64,000 nucleotides of DNA from Rhizobiaceae bacterium (GCA_029233925.1 JARGOX010000004.1:1-64000), one strand, 5' to 3'. Shown: positions 27,355 through 37,288, counted from the first letter of the stretch. Numbers and translations: made by a program. Notes: generated by a model not told the origin, from the sequence alone.

Positions 27355-28932
27355 TCAGTGCGATCTGTTGTCATTGCCCATCAGGCGTTTGCGGATAGCA
27401 TTCGATATATTGTCAAAAATGAAAACCGTCGCCAGGATCAGCAAAACCATATAGGCGACATTTTCCCAATCTGCGTTGGTCCGCATGGCTTCCCATAGTT
27501 TCAGGCCGATGCCGCCCGCGCCAACCGCGCCGATTATGGTGGCGGAACGGGTATTGGATTCCCAGAAATACAGCGACTGGCTGGCAAACAGCGGCAGCAC
27601 CTGCGGCACCACGCCATAGCGCTGAACCAGCACCGGCGACGCACCGACAGAACGTATGCCTTCGCGCTGCCTGTCGTCAATGTTCTCCAGCGACTCGGCG
27701 TAAAGTTTGCCGAGTGTTCCCGTATCGGTAAAGAAGATGGCGGAGATGCCGGCGAGCGGTCCCGGGCCGAAGGCCCGGGTGAAAAACAGTGCCCAGATCA
27801 GCATGTCGACGCAACGCAGGAAATCGAACAGGCGCTTGAGGAACTGATTGAGAAAACGGTTCGGCGTGATGTTGCGGGCAGCCATGAAGGCCAGCGGAAA
27901 GGCCAGAATGGAGGCAAACAAAGTGCCGACAAAGGCCATGACAATGGTCTGCAGCAGTTTCAACCAGACATCGGCGTGCTGCCATTCGGCATTGTTGAGG
28001 AAATTGCTCCAGGCGAGCGCCAGATTGGACCGGTCCGGATCGATCCGTTCGCCCGAAGTAATCAGACCAAATATCTCCGAAAAGTTCTTGTTCCAATAGG
28101 GTGATCTTGTGTCGAACCAGAAGTTTTCCCAGCCAAGAAACCGCTGGCGGATTTTGACTTCGTCGCTTTCAACCTCAAGGCTGCCGGCAAAGCCGAAGCG
28201 CATCAGGATGTCGCCATCGGCGACTTTCTGCACGGCCCATGCCGGCAGGTCGCCGCGCGCAATGACGCTTTGTTCAGGGATGACATCGATGAGCAGTTCC
28301 TCATCGCGGTAATTGACACGCACCAAGCCGGGAAGGATTTCCACCTTTGCAGGTCCGATACCCAGATTGACGCTTGTAACCACCTTTTCAGACAGCATTT
28401 CCCCTTCGGCCTGTGTGGTAGGCGCTGCCGGCGCTTCTGTGGTGACGTCAGCCTGAGGCGCCATGAAACTGCCGCCGGAGGACACACCGCTGCCACCGGC
28501 CTGGGTGCCCGGCGCTCCGGGCGCCATGAAGCTGCCGCCCGATTGCGTGCTGTTTTCGGTGCCGATACCGCCGCCGGTCTCGGTGACGGCCAGCCGTTCA
28601 ACCTGCGCCGTGGTTTTTTGCAGCCAGGCGGGGTCCGGATTGTCACCAAGCGGTGAGAACCGCGGAAATTCGACTTTCAGATAATCGCCGTCATATTCGA
28701 CATCCGGACGCACCTCATAGCTGATCCAGTCGGCCAGATAGGTGCCGGCGATGTCCCAATTGCCATTGGAAATGGTTGACCCGATGGCGAACAGGAACCA
28801 GGCGAATATGACATAAAGAACCAGACCTGCCGCAATGAGCGGCGCGCGTAATCGTTCCATCAAAGGCCGGTGAAAGACATCGTGATGGCGTGACATGATC
28901 TCTTCGATCGACTGGGCCGTAAGCGTTGTCAT
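27355..28932 (-). CDS. phnE: Phosphonate ABC transporter permease PhnE (long form)
   Basis: This 525-residue permease has one helix near residues 30-55, a long periplasmic insert, then the usual permease core from about 330 (TIVMAFVGTLFASILAFPLAF) with the EAA-like loop ESLENIDDRQREGIRSVGA and the late GAVGAGGIGLKL. A normal PhnE has under 300 residues, so about 200 extra residues lie between helices 1 and 2. The insert contains a low-complexity Gly/Ser/Ala/Pro part with the octapeptide SGGSFMAP twice. Paired with a second permease gene 3 bases upstream. Confidence 0.9.
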   Translation of the reverse strand: MTTLTAQSIEEIMSRHHDVFHRPLMERLRAPLIAAGLVLYVIFAWFLFAIGSTISNGNWDIAGTYLADWISYEVRPDVEYDGDYLKVEFPRFSPLGDNPDPAWLQKTTAQVERLAVTETGGGIGTENSTQSGGSFMAPGAPGTQAGGSGVSSGGSFMAPQADVTTEAPAAPTTQAEGEMLSEKVVTSVNLGIGPAKVEILPGLVRVNYRDEELLIDVIPEQSVIARGDLPAWAVQKVADGDILMRFGFAGSLEVESDEVKIRQRFLGWENFWFDTRSPYWNKNFSEIFGLITSGERIDPDRSNLALAWSNFLNNAEWQHADVWLKLLQTIVMAFVGTLFASILAFPLAFMAARNITPNRFLNQFLKRLFDFLRCVDMLIWALFFTRAFGPGPLAGISAIFFTDTGTLGKLYAESLENIDDRQREGIRSVGASPVLVQRYGVVPQVLPLFASQSLYFWESNTRSATIIGAVGAGGIGLKLWEAMRTNADWENVAYMVLLILATVFIFDNISNAIRKRLMGNDNRSH

Positions 28933-28935
28933 GGG

Positions 28936-29904
28936 TCAGTCTCCACTGCCGAAGGCGAAGGCCTGATTGCCGACAATGCGTTTGCGCAGGGTGGCGGAAA
29001 GCTGATCGACAGCCACGATGGTGGTGAATAGCAGGATGACGATGGCCAAAGTCTTGGCCTCATGGCCCCGGCTGATGGACAGCCGCAGGGATTCCCCGAT
29101 CCCGCCGCCGCCAACGGCGCCGATAATGGTCGAGGCGCGCACATTGATCTCCATGCGCAGCAATGTGTAGGAGAGAAAATTGGGCATGACCTGCGGCACG
29201 ATGCCGAACCAGACCCGCTCGACCCAATTGCCGCCAACAGCGCGCAGGCCTTCCTCGGCCCGCATATCGGCATTTTCCACGACCTCGAAGAACATTTTAC
29301 CCAATGATCCGATCGTGTGAATGGCAACGGCCATGATCGCCGGAATGGGACCCAGCGACAGGATGGCGAGGAAAAATCCGGCTATGACGATTTCAGGAAA
29401 AGCGCGCAGCACTTCCATAAATCGCCGCACGAAGAACCGCAGCCAGCGGCGGGTGGTCAGATTGGATGCGGCAAGAAAACACAGCACAAATCCGAAGGCA
29501 AAACCGACAAGGGTCGCAAGCAGCGCAATGTTGATGGTTTCCACCATCTTGTAGACATATTCCGGCACATAGAAATTGTCGGTCAGGTACATGCGCCCGT
29601 CGGGATAATTGTATTTCAGGCTGCCATCGGCATAGGGGGTCGGCAGATCAAACAGGGCGCGCCAGATTTCCCAACCGTCGCGCGGAATCAGGTCGCCGAC
29701 AAAATCAAACAGGTGCGGCAGGCGATCAAAAAACTTGCCGGCATTTGATTCATTGGCAAACCAAAGAGACGCCGCGAGAACCGCCAACAGGGCCAGGCCC
29801 CCACCCCAGGTGTAGAAACGCCGCGTGCGCAACATCTCCTGCCAATGGCGCTCGATGAGCTGTCCTTGTGGCGACAGGCCAACCTTGGGTCGTGCAGTGC
29901 TCAT
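28936..29904 (-). CDS. phnE: Phosphonate ABC transporter permease PhnE
   Basis: This 322-residue membrane subunit pairs with the long PhnE that follows. One helix lies near 35-50, then a periplasmic part, then the core from about 130 (ALLATLVGFAFGFVLCFLAA) with the cytoplasmic loop VVENADMRAEEGLRAVGG that touches the ATPase PhnC and GAVGGGGIGESL near 265. It follows phnD after a strong stem-loop that may lower its expression relative to the binding protein. Confidence 0.93.
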   Translation of the reverse strand: MSTARPKVGLSPQGQLIERHWQEMLRTRRFYTWGGGLALLAVLAASLWFANESNAGKFFDRLPHLFDFVGDLIPRDGWEIWRALFDLPTPYADGSLKYNYPDGRMYLTDNFYVPEYVYKMVETINIALLATLVGFAFGFVLCFLAASNLTTRRWLRFFVRRFMEVLRAFPEIVIAGFFLAILSLGPIPAIMAVAIHTIGSLGKMFFEVVENADMRAEEGLRAVGGNWVERVWFGIVPQVMPNFLSYTLLRMEINVRASTIIGAVGGGGIGESLRLSISRGHEAKTLAIVILLFTTIVAVDQLSATLRKRIVGNQAFAFGSGD

Positions 29905-29933
29905 GCAGAATATTCCATGGGAAACAGATAAAG

Positions 29934-29962
29934 GCGTCGCGACCTTTCAAGGGTCGCGACGC
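29934..29962 (-). terminator. Intercistronic stem-loop between phnD and phnE
   Basis: GCGTCGCGACC at 29934-29944 pairs perfectly over 11 bases with GGTCGCGACGC at 29952-29962, with a 7-base loop. On the minus strand it is followed only by CCTTT, so it is a weak terminator or an RNA-stabilising hairpin. It would favour phnD over the downstream permeases. Confidence 0.65.
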
Positions 29963-29978
29963 AATTACGATCAGTCGA

Positions 29979-30887
29979 TCAGCTGCCGATTTTGGCTTTG
30001 CGGGCTGCAATGATGGTCTTGTAGAAGTTGACATCAACTTCCGTGAAACCCTTGTAGTCTCCGCCCTGGATCGCGCTGAAGCATTCAGCGTCCTTTTCCG
30101 GCAGTGCCAGCATGAATTCCTTGAATTTGGTCTTCATGTCCGGGTCCATGGAAGAGCGAACAACAATCGGGCCATTGGGAATCTGCGGCGATTGCCAGAC
30201 CTGCACCAGGTCGCCCATGTCGAGGATACCCTTGTCGACCATCTTGCGCAGGTTGCCGGATGTGTAACCATCTTCGAACTTGCCAACACCGGAAGACCAG
30301 GTCGTGCCCGCATCAAAATTGCCTTTGACAACTTCCAGAACAAGATTTTCATGACCGCCACCGAAGCCGGAGCCGCCAAAATACTCATCAATGGTCGTGC
30401 CGATATCGCCTGGCAGCGATACGCTTGGGACCAGGAAGCCCGATGTGGAATCCGGATCGGCAAAGCCGATTTTTCTGCCCTTCATGTCGGCCAGCGTCTT
30501 GATGCCGGAATCCTTGCGGGCAACCATGACGGAATAATAGCCAGTTGAACCGTCCGTCTGAATGGTTGTCAGGATCGGCTCAACGGCGGCAGGATCAGCC
30601 AGGTAGACTTTTGCATAGGCGGAAGCGCCGAGCTCGGCATAGTCAAGTGTACCACCAAGAAGACCCTGCACGACGCCATCATAGTCAGCGGCTGGAAACA
30701 GCGACACTTTTTCAACACCAAGCGCTTCGGGGAGTATATCCTCCATGCACTGGAAGTTGCGCAGACGGTCGGCTTCGTTTTCGCCACCGAGGATGCCGAT
30801 GCGGAAATCCTTCAATTCTTCAGCCTGTACCATACCGGTCAGCATGGCCGTAATGGCCACCGCACCGAGAAGTGTTTTCTTGAACAT
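29979..30887 (-). CDS. phnD: Phosphonate-binding periplasmic protein PhnD
   Basis: PhnD (302 aa) captures phosphonates in the periplasm for PhnC/PhnE. A signal peptide covers residues 1 to about 22 (KKTLLGAVAITAMLTGMVQA). The mature protein shows RIGILGGENEADRL, ELGASAYAKVY, GRKIGFADPDSTSGFLVP and TTWSSGVGKF, standard for the family. It is downstream of phnC with an 88-base gap, and a stem-loop follows it. Confidence 0.94.
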   Translation of the reverse strand: MFKKTLLGAVAITAMLTGMVQAEELKDFRIGILGGENEADRLRNFQCMEDILPEALGVEKVSLFPAADYDGVVQGLLGGTLDYAELGASAYAKVYLADPAAVEPILTTIQTDGSTGYYSVMVARKDSGIKTLADMKGRKIGFADPDSTSGFLVPSVSLPGDIGTTIDEYFGGSGFGGGHENLVLEVVKGNFDAGTTWSSGVGKFEDGYTSGNLRKMVDKGILDMGDLVQVWQSPQIPNGPIVVRSSMDPDMKTKFKEFMLALPEKDAECFSAIQGGDYKGFTEVDVNFYKTIIAARKAKIGS

Positions 30888-30975
30888 GGGTTTCTCCTGT
30901 TTTGTCCCAGTCAGATTCAGTTTTGCAACAATTTGCCCTTTACGCGGGCGCTACGATCATGATCCCGGCCCGCAA

Positions 30976-31803
30976 TCACGCGGCAGGCACAAGCGGACCC
31001 ACAGATTCCTTCTCCACGCCAAGCACCGCGCCGAGACTCGTTGATGTGATATCTTCAGACAATTCGTCGCCATCGGCGCCGTAAATCATCTTCACGGCGG
31101 CCCGCGTCAGTTCGCTGGCCGGACCGTCAAAAACGACCTCTCCGGCGAACATGCCGATCACCCGTTCGCAATAGGCCCGGGCAGTATCCAGCGTGTGGAG
31201 ATTGGTGATGACGGTGATGCCCTCTTCCTCGTTGATGCTGCGCAGGGAATCCATGACGATCTTGGCGTTCATCGGATCAAGCGAAGCAATGGGCTCGTCG
31301 GCCAGCAGCATTTTGGGCTGCTGCATGAGCGCCCGGGCAATGGCAACGCGCTGCTGCTGTCCGCCGGACAGGGTCCCGGCCCGCTGCAACGCCGTCTGGG
31401 CGATACCAAGGCGCTCCAGCGATGCGATCGCCATGGCGCGTTCCTCAATGGAAAACGAGCCGATCAGGTTGAGCAGGGTCGAGCGATGGTTCAGCCGTCC
31501 CAGCAGAACATTGGTCAGAACATTCAGTCTTGGAACGAGATTGAACTGCTGAAAGATCATGGCGCAGTCGCGCTGCCAGTTGCGCAGTCCCGCACCGCTG
31601 AGAGATGATACAAGGGTCTCATTGAAGCGGATGATGCCGTCACTGGGATCGATCAACCGGTTGAGCATGCGCAGCAATGTCGATTTGCCGGCGCCCGAGC
31701 GGCCGATCACGCCAACCATCTGTCCCTGCGGAATGGTCAGGGACACGTTTTTGACTGCGGTAAAATCACCGAACCGTCGCGACACATCTTCAAGCTTCAG
31801 CAT
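30976..31803 (-). CDS. phnC: Phosphonate ABC transporter ATP-binding protein PhnC
   Basis: PhnC (275 aa) is the ATPase of the phosphonate importer. It has Walker [10 protein letters not shown] near 38-46, the Q-loop in [16 protein letters not shown], the signature [15 protein letters not shown] near 150 and Walker [15 protein letters not shown] 31803 ([12 protein letters not shown]) is chosen over the longer frame to 31902 because it gives normal family length. First gene of the block phnCDEE-DUF1045-phnMN, downstream of a terminator that ends the phnG-L block. Confidence 0.94.
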   Translation of the reverse strand: MLKLEDVSRRFGDFTAVKNVSLTIPQGQMVGVIGRSGAGKSTLLRMLNRLIDPSDGIIRFNETLVSSLSGAGLRNWQRDCAMIFQQFNLVPRLNVLTNVLLGRLNHRSTLLNLIGSFSIEERAMAIASLERLGIAQTALQRAGTLSGGQQQRVAIARALMQQPKMLLADEPIASLDPMNAKIVMDSLRSINEEEGITVITNLHTLDTARAYCERVIGMFAGEVVFDGPASELTRAAVKMIYGADGDELSEDITSTSLGAVLGVEKESVGPLVPAA

Positions 31804-31966
31804 CTCAATCCCGGGCCATCTGGCCATTGCTCGTGGGTAATCGGTTAGAGGCTGTGCATGAAGGTCCAACGACAGTTTCATGTCACTATTGTTACAATCC
31901 ACAGTGCCGGGGCTTTTTCCACATCAGGGGTATGATCGCGCCCTGTTGCCGAGGCTTGCAGAAACG

Positions 31967-31993
31967 AAAAACCCGCCAGCGGAACCAGCGGGT
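31967..31993 (-). terminator. Rho-independent terminator after the phnG-to-transferase block
   Basis: On the minus strand ACCCGC (31993-31988) pairs with GCGGGT (31976-31971) around a loop that could add TGG/CTG contacts, and TTTTTCG follows directly. It sits 30 bases after the stop of the hexapeptide transferase gene. It separates the C-P lyase block from the transport block. Confidence 0.75.
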
Positions 31994-32022
31994 CAGGCAT
32001 CGAAAAATATTGATTGTTGGCC

Positions 32023-32637
32023 CTATTGAACGGAGTATTGTTCGACAAATTGCTCGGCGTCCAGATTGCGAAAATCCTCCAGTGCCGCATGAATGCGCTG
32101 GTGATCCCAGTCCCACCAGGCAAGGGCATCCATGGCGGCAGCGGTTGCATCGGAAAATCGCTTGCGGATCAATTTGGCCGCCACGCCGCCGACAATCGTA
32201 TAGGCTTCCACATCCTTCGACACGACAGCCCCGGCGCCGATGACGGCGCCATTGCCGATTGTCACACCCGGCAACAAGGTGGCGCCGTGGCCGATCCAGA
32301 CGTCGTGGCCAATGCTAATGGCGTGCTGGCGACGCCAGTCAAAAAATGCCGTTTCATGGGCTTCACCCTCGAAATAATCTCCTGCCCGATAGGTGAAATG
32401 ATGCTGGGTTGCCCGCCATGTGGGATGATTGGTCGCATTGATGCGGACGTGGCTGGCGATATTGACAAATTTGCCGATCGTCGCTGCCCAGATTTCACTG
32501 TCGCGCATGACGTAGGAGTAATCGCCCAATGCACATTCGGCCACCTGGCAGCGTTCGTCTATTTCCGTGTAGCGGCCAAGTGTGCTGTCACGCACCAGTG
32601 CGCTTTCATGGATGAGCGGATTTTCTGACAGCTTCAT
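32023..32637 (-). CDS. Hexapeptide-repeat transferase of the phosphonate operon
   Basis: This 204-residue protein has left-handed beta-helix repeats: [20 protein letters not shown] at the start, then [20 protein letters not shown] and [21 protein letters not shown]. It fits the acetyltransferase family linked to phosphonate metabolism. Proteins of this kind acetylate small molecules, perhaps an aminoalkylphosphonate, in the role that PhnO has in enterics; this is inference. Its ATG shares one base with the phnL stop. Confidence 0.85.
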   Translation of the reverse strand: MKLSENPLIHESALVRDSTLGRYTEIDERCQVAECALGDYSYVMRDSEIWAATIGKFVNIASHVRINATNHPTWRATQHHFTYRAGDYFEGEAHETAFFDWRRQHAISIGHDVWIGHGATLLPGVTIGNGAVIGAGAVVSKDVEAYTIVGGVAAKLIRKRFSDATAAAMDALAWWDWDHQRIHAALEDFRNLDAEQFVEQYSVQ

Positions 32638-33344
32638 CAGGCAGCGTCCTTCCTGGCACGAAAACCGGACACATCGATGATGCGATCGGCGATTTCAGCG
32701 CGCACATCATTGTCGTGAAAGATACCCAGAAGCGCCACGCCCGCCGCCTTCTTTGCACGGATCAACTCGACCACAACGGCCCTGTTGGCCGCATCCAGCG
32801 ACGCGGTCGGTTCATCAAGCAGCAGCAATGGATGGTTGGTTATGAATCCACGGGCAATATTGACCCGCTGCTGTTCTCCGCCGGAAAAGGTTGCCGGGGG
32901 AAGCGACCAGAGGCGTTCGGGCAGATTGAGTTTCTCCAGCAGTTCGACTGCGCGCGCCCGCGCCTCGCCGTGCGAAACACCCCGGGCAACCAGCGGTTCG
33001 GCGACGACATCAACGGCTGCCACACGCGGCACTGTGCGCAGAAACTGGCTGACATAGCCGATCACGTCGCGGCGAAGCGCCAGAACCGTGCGCGGATCGG
33101 CACTGGCAATATCGACGGTCAGCTGATCATGGGTGATCAATATCTGTCCCGCATCAACGCCATAATTCCCGTAGAGCATTTTCAGAATGGAGCTTTTTCC
33201 AATGCCGGAAGGACCGCCGAGCACGGCGCATTCCCCGGAAGCGACCGCAAAGGTCACATTCTCGACAACGGGCAATTGGATCCCGTCACGCAGGTGCATG
33301 GTGAAACTCTTGGAGACTTCGGAGACGACCAGTGGCGTAGGCAT
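32637..33344 (-). CDS. phnL: C-P lyase system ABC-type protein PhnL
   Basis: PhnL (235 aa) is an ABC-type ATPase attached to the C-P lyase core, not a transporter. Walker [12 protein letters not shown], signature [15 protein letters not shown] and Walker [12 protein letters not shown] are present, along with the family opening [20 protein letters not shown] 33344 gives the usual start ([14 protein letters not shown]). It lies 13 bases after phnK. Confidence 0.94.
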   Translation of the reverse strand: MPTPLVVSEVSKSFTMHLRDGIQLPVVENVTFAVASGECAVLGGPSGIGKSSILKMLYGNYGVDAGQILITHDQLTVDIASADPRTVLALRRDVIGYVSQFLRTVPRVAAVDVVAEPLVARGVSHGEARARAVELLEKLNLPERLWSLPPATFSGGEQQRVNIARGFITNHPLLLLDEPTASLDAANRAVVVELIRAKKAAGVALLGIFHDNDVRAEIADRIIDVSGFRARKDAA

Positions 33345-33357
33345 GGCAGATTTCCCT

Positions 33358-34134
33358 CTAGACTTGCAGGATGGAAGAGACGAGCAATTGGGTGTAGGGC
33401 TCGCGCGGGTCATCGAGAACGCGGTCTGTCAGACCATGTTCAATCACTCTGCCCTCCTTCATCACCATCATGCGATGGGACAGAAGCCGCGCGACCGCCA
33501 GATCATGGGTCACGACAATGGCGGACAGCCCCAGATCGTTGACAAGCCCGCGCACCAGATCAAGCAATCGCGCCTGAACAGAGACATCAAGCCCGCCGGT
33601 CGGTTCATCCATGAACACCAGCCTGGGGCCTGTCACCAGATTGCGCGCAATCTGCAGGCGCTGGCGCATGCCGCCGGAAAAGTCACGTGGCTGGTCGTCG
33701 ATCCGGTCAGCATCGATTTCCACGCGGCCCAGCCATTGGGTGGCCTCCTGACGAATGTTGCCGTAGTGCCTGTTGCCGATGGCCATCAACCGTTCGCCGA
33801 CATTGGCGCCGGCGGACACCGTCATGCGCAAACCGTCGGCGGGGTTCTGATGCACAAATCCCCAGTCCGTGCGCATCAAGAAGCGCCGCTCGGCCTCGCC
33901 CATGCGATAGAGATCGCGAAATTGCCCATCACGCATCCGATATTCCACCGTGCCGGAAGTCGGCATCAGATTGGTCGAAATGGCGTTCAGCAGGGTGGTT
34001 TTTCCCGAGCCGGATTCTCCCACGATGGCGAGGACCTCGCCCGGCCACAGATTGAAGGATACATCCGTGCAGCCGACACGGCTGCCGTAATATTTGGTGA
34101 CTGCGTTCACACGCAACAGCGGATGATCATTCAT
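33358..34134 (-). CDS. phnK: C-P lyase system ABC-type protein PhnK
   Basis: PhnK (258 aa) is the ATPase that docks on PhnJ in the C-P lyase complex. It shows Walker A GESGSGKTTL, the Q-loop region GFVHQNPADGLRM, signature FSGGMRQRLQIARNL and Walker B VFMDEPTGGLD. It overlaps phnJ by 4 bases (ATGA). Confidence 0.94.
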   Translation of the reverse strand: MNDHPLLRVNAVTKYYGSRVGCTDVSFNLWPGEVLAIVGESGSGKTTLLNAISTNLMPTSGTVEYRMRDGQFRDLYRMGEAERRFLMRTDWGFVHQNPADGLRMTVSAGANVGERLMAIGNRHYGNIRQEATQWLGRVEIDADRIDDQPRDFSGGMRQRLQIARNLVTGPRLVFMDEPTGGLDVSVQARLLDLVRGLVNDLGLSAIVVTHDLAVARLLSHRMMVMKEGRVIEHGLTDRVLDDPREPYTQLLVSSILQV

Positions 34135-35021
34135 TTTGCAGCTCCCGCAGTCTCGCCGTTGAGATGACCCCTATGGCCATTTTCCCGGCGCTTTTCGCAA
34201 TAATCGGTATCGGAACAGACAAACATCCGGCCGCCCCTGTCATCCAGAACAACCTCGTCGAGATAGACGCCGCTTGCTGCACAAAGGGCGCAGGGTTCCT
34301 CGAATTGCTGCACCTCGAACGGATGGTCCTCAAAATCAAGGCTGACCACATCGGTGTAGGGCGGAATGGCATAGATGCGTTTTTCGCGGCCCGCCCCGAA
34401 CAATTGCAGGGCCTGCGACCTGTGCATCTTGGGATTGTCGAATTTGGGTGTCGGTGACGGATCCATCACGTAGCGCCCCTCGACCTTGACCGGATAGGCA
34501 TAGGTGGTGGCGATATGGCCGTTGCGGGCAATGTCCTCATAGAGTTTGACATGCATCAGGCCGTATTCTTCCAGCGCATGCATTTTCCGGGTTTCCGTCT
34601 CACGCGGCTCCAGAAAGCGCAATGGTTCGGGGATCGGCACCTGATAGACAAGCACCTGGTTGTCCTGGAGCGTCTCTTCCGGAATGCGGTGGCGGGTCTG
34701 GATGATGGTCGCCTGCGCGGTTTTTGTCGTCACCGCAACATGCGCCACCTTCTGGAAAAAGGCGCGGATCGATACGGCATTGGTCGTATCATCAGCGCCC
34801 TGGTCGATCACCTTGAGCGTATCATCAGGCCCCAGAATGGACGCCGTGACCTGCACACCGCCGGTCCCCCAGCCATAGGGCATGGGCATTTCGCGGCTGG
34901 CGAAGGGCACCTGATAGCCCGGTATGGCGATGGCCTTGAGAATGGCCCGGCGGATCATTCTTTTGGTCTGTTCGTCCAGATAGGCGAAATTATAGACTGC
35001 AAGTTCCGAATGCTTGTTCAT
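34131..35021 (-). CDS. phnJ: C-P lyase radical SAM subunit PhnJ
   Basis: PhnJ (296 aa) breaks the carbon-phosphorus bond by radical SAM chemistry. The unusual cysteine set is visible in the C-terminal part: CALCAASG, then FVCSDTDYCEKR, which supplies the [4Fe-4S] ligands and the catalytic cysteine. The opening YNFAYLDEQTKRMIRRAILKA and MPMPYGWGTGGVQ are typical. Overlaps phnI and phnK by 4 bases each. Confidence 0.96.
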   Translation of the reverse strand: MNKHSELAVYNFAYLDEQTKRMIRRAILKAIAIPGYQVPFASREMPMPYGWGTGGVQVTASILGPDDTLKVIDQGADDTTNAVSIRAFFQKVAHVAVTTKTAQATIIQTRHRIPEETLQDNQVLVYQVPIPEPLRFLEPRETETRKMHALEEYGLMHVKLYEDIARNGHIATTYAYPVKVEGRYVMDPSPTPKFDNPKMHRSQALQLFGAGREKRIYAIPPYTDVVSLDFEDHPFEVQQFEEPCALCAASGVYLDEVVLDDRGGRMFVCSDTDYCEKRRENGHRGHLNGETAGAAK

Positions 35022-36142
35022 TCTGCCGCCTCCAGCTTGTCATTTGGCGTTTCACCGGCATTGCCGTCGGGGCGGTTGCGGTCATGTTCTGCGCGCATAC
35101 GGCGCACAAGTTCGAGTTCAGCCTGAAAATCCACATAATGCGGCAGTTTGAGATGCTCGACAAAGCCGGTAGCCTGAACGTTGTCGGAATGGGAGATGAC
35201 AAATTCCTCGTCCTGCGCGGGCGCCGTGATATCCTCACCCAGTTCCCTTGCCCGGAGCGAGCGATCAACCAACGCCATGGCCATGGCCTTGCGTTCGCTC
35301 TGGCCGAAGACAAGACCATAACCACGGGTGAACTGCGGTGGCGACTTGGCTGATCCGGAGAACTGGTTGACCATCTGGCACTCCGTCACCCGGATCCTGC
35401 CAAGGTTGATCGCAAAGCCGAGCTCCGGGACATCAATTTCCACATCCACTTCGCCAATGCGGATTTCACCGGCAAAGGGATGGCTGCGGGCAAAACCGCG
35501 CTGGGTCGAATATCCGAGCGCCAGAAGGAACCCTTCGTCCCCGCGTGACAGGGCCTGAAGGCGCACGTCGCGGGACATGGGAAACTCTGTTGGCTCGCGC
35601 GTCAGGTCACCGGTCTGATGGTCATCCGGCAGATCGCCGTCATTTTCGATGAGACCTTCCTGCGCCAGGATTTCAGATACACGCGGTGCCTGCCCGGTTT
35701 CGGCTTCACGGGTCTTTGGTGCGTCTACCGGCAGATCCTGCATCAATTCGGGATCAAGCAGGCGGTGGGTATAGTCAAAGGTCGGCCCAAGCAATTGCCC
35801 GCCGGGCAGGTCCTTGTAGGTAGCCGATATCCGCCGCTCGATCAGCATCTTCCCGGTGTCGATCGGGTTGGAATAGCCAAACCTCGGCAGGGTCGTGCGA
35901 TAGGCCCGCAACAGGAATATGGCTTCGATCATGTCGCCGCGCGCCTGCTTGAAGGCGAGCGCGGCCAGATCGCAATCGTAAAGCGAGCCTTCGGCCATGA
36001 TCCGGTCGATGCCAAGACCCAGTTGCCCGATGATCTGCTCAAGATGCATGGCCGGAACGGACCGGTCTGCGCGCCGACGATCAGCCAGCAATTGGTGGGC
36101 ATTGTTGATGGCGGCTTCCCCGCCCTTTACGGCTACATACAT
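35018..36142 (-). CDS. phnI: C-P lyase core subunit PhnI
   Basis: PhnI (374 aa) joins ATP and phosphonate, with PhnG, PhnH and PhnL, to form the ribose phosphonate triphosphate. The family opening MYVAVKGGEAAINNAHQLL, YDCDLAALAFKQARGD and RGFARSHPFAGEIR are seen, and HVDFQAELELVRRMR lies near the C-terminus. It lies 22 bases after phnH and overlaps phnJ. Confidence 0.96.
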   Translation of the reverse strand: MYVAVKGGEAAINNAHQLLADRRRADRSVPAMHLEQIIGQLGLGIDRIMAEGSLYDCDLAALAFKQARGDMIEAIFLLRAYRTTLPRFGYSNPIDTGKMLIERRISATYKDLPGGQLLGPTFDYTHRLLDPELMQDLPVDAPKTREAETGQAPRVSEILAQEGLIENDGDLPDDHQTGDLTREPTEFPMSRDVRLQALSRGDEGFLLALGYSTQRGFARSHPFAGEIRIGEVDVEIDVPELGFAINLGRIRVTECQMVNQFSGSAKSPPQFTRGYGLVFGQSERKAMAMALVDRSLRARELGEDITAPAQDEEFVISHSDNVQATGFVEHLKLPHYVDFQAELELVRRMRAEHDRNRPDGNAGETPNDKLEAAE

Positions 36143-36164
36143 GATGGATATTTCCCTGGCTGGT

Positions 36165-36782
36165 TCATCCGATGGCTATCTTGACTGTGCGTGGCAGCGC
36201 GATCACGCCCTCAGGTGCCACCAGCATCAGATCAACCCCGCGCGGAAACCGCTGGCCGTTGGCAGCCCATTGTTCGCAAAAGAGGCGCGGCAGGCCGGCG
36301 GGCGTGATGCATGCCTGATCCCTGATCCCCGGACCGCTCAATTGCAGTGGCGGACCACCCAGAAGACTGTCGATCTGCAACAGGATCGTGGTGGAGCGAT
36401 CGGGATATTCCTGGGTCCCCTGCGCATGATTTTCGAAAGATGAAAGCGCCTTTGCATCGGCAAATATCGCGAAGTCAGCTTCGAAAGCCTGCGTCGTCAG
36501 CGGTGCCGATGTGTGGAATGTCAGCCAATTGACCACATCTCTGCTGGCGCTCAGGGCCGGTTCGAGCCAGATTGTCGTATCCTGGTCAAACAGGGTTGCC
36601 GCAATGCTGCCCATGGCCGCAAGTAGCGGCGCAGGTGGGCTCGTCAAAGGCGCGAATGCTGCGATTGTGCCGGGCCGGGCCATGGCGTTCATGATCTGCC
36701 GGAACACGGTTTGCGCATCGAATACCGGTTCGGAAAATCCGCCCTGGAAGGTTGATGCCGGAGCGCTTTGCATGGTGGTCAT
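36165..36782 (-). CDS. phnH: C-P lyase core subunit PhnH
   Basis: PhnH (205 aa) is a structural and catalytic member of the PhnGHIJ core. Recognisable parts are FSEPVFDAQTVFRQIMNAMARPGTI near the start, LTLFDQDTTIWL-like ATLFDQDTTIWLEPAL, and LSGPGIRDQACI with GVDLMLVA near the end. ATG 36782 overlaps the phnG stop by one base. Confidence 0.93.
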   Translation of the reverse strand: MTTMQSAPASTFQGGFSEPVFDAQTVFRQIMNAMARPGTIAAFAPLTSPPAPLLAAMGSIAATLFDQDTTIWLEPALSASRDVVNWLTFHTSAPLTTQAFEADFAIFADAKALSSFENHAQGTQEYPDRSTTILLQIDSLLGGPPLQLSGPGIRDQACITPAGLPRLFCEQWAANGQRFPRGVDLMLVAPEGVIALPRTVKIAIG

Positions 36783-37288
36783 CAGTCTTCTCCGCGAACC
36801 ATGGTGAAAAAATCGACACGCGTGGCCGCTGTTTCCTCGCGGCATTGTTTGTCCTGTGCATCCAGTCTCTGGCGAATGGGCGCAACCACGTGTTCTTCCA
36901 CCGCGCGCCGTGTCCCTTCATCCTGCCAGAGCGCATCAAATATGGCTGCGTGGCGCACCTTGTCCTTGTCAGTGCCAAGCGCATAGGCGTGACCGACCTG
37001 GCCATTTGACAAGCTGACCGTTGCCCGCGTCACCGTTGCTTCACCGAAATTGAAAGGCGCGCCGCCACCGCCCATTCGCCCACGAATCATCACCAGCCCC
37101 GTTTCGGGGCCACGCAGCGGGGCAACATCCGGCCTGTCGGTCCAGCTTTCCCAGGCATCCGCCAATTCATTTGCGTTGGCACTGGCCAGCACATCCATGG
37201 CCTGTTTACGCGCCACCTCATCAGGATGTGCCTCAACATCGTTTGAATTCGTTTTGCCCTGACTCCGGGCAGCAGACGCACCACTCAT
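36782..37288 (-). CDS. phnG: C-P lyase core subunit PhnG
   Basis: PhnG (168 aa) is the first gene of the C-P lyase block. The conserved segments are ARKQAMDVLASANANELADAW, GLVMIRGRMGGGGAPFNFGEATVTR and GHAYALGTDKDKVRHAAIFDALWQD. The first 25 or so residues are poorly conserved, so a later start is possible. It is divergent from phnF, with 100 bases between them. Confidence 0.93.
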   Translation of the reverse strand: MSGASAARSQGKTNSNDVEAHPDEVARKQAMDVLASANANELADAWESWTDRPDVAPLRGPETGLVMIRGRMGGGGAPFNFGEATVTRATVSLSNGQVGHAYALGTDKDKVRHAAIFDALWQDEGTRRAVEEHVVAPIRQRLDAQDKQCREETAATRVDFFTMVRGED

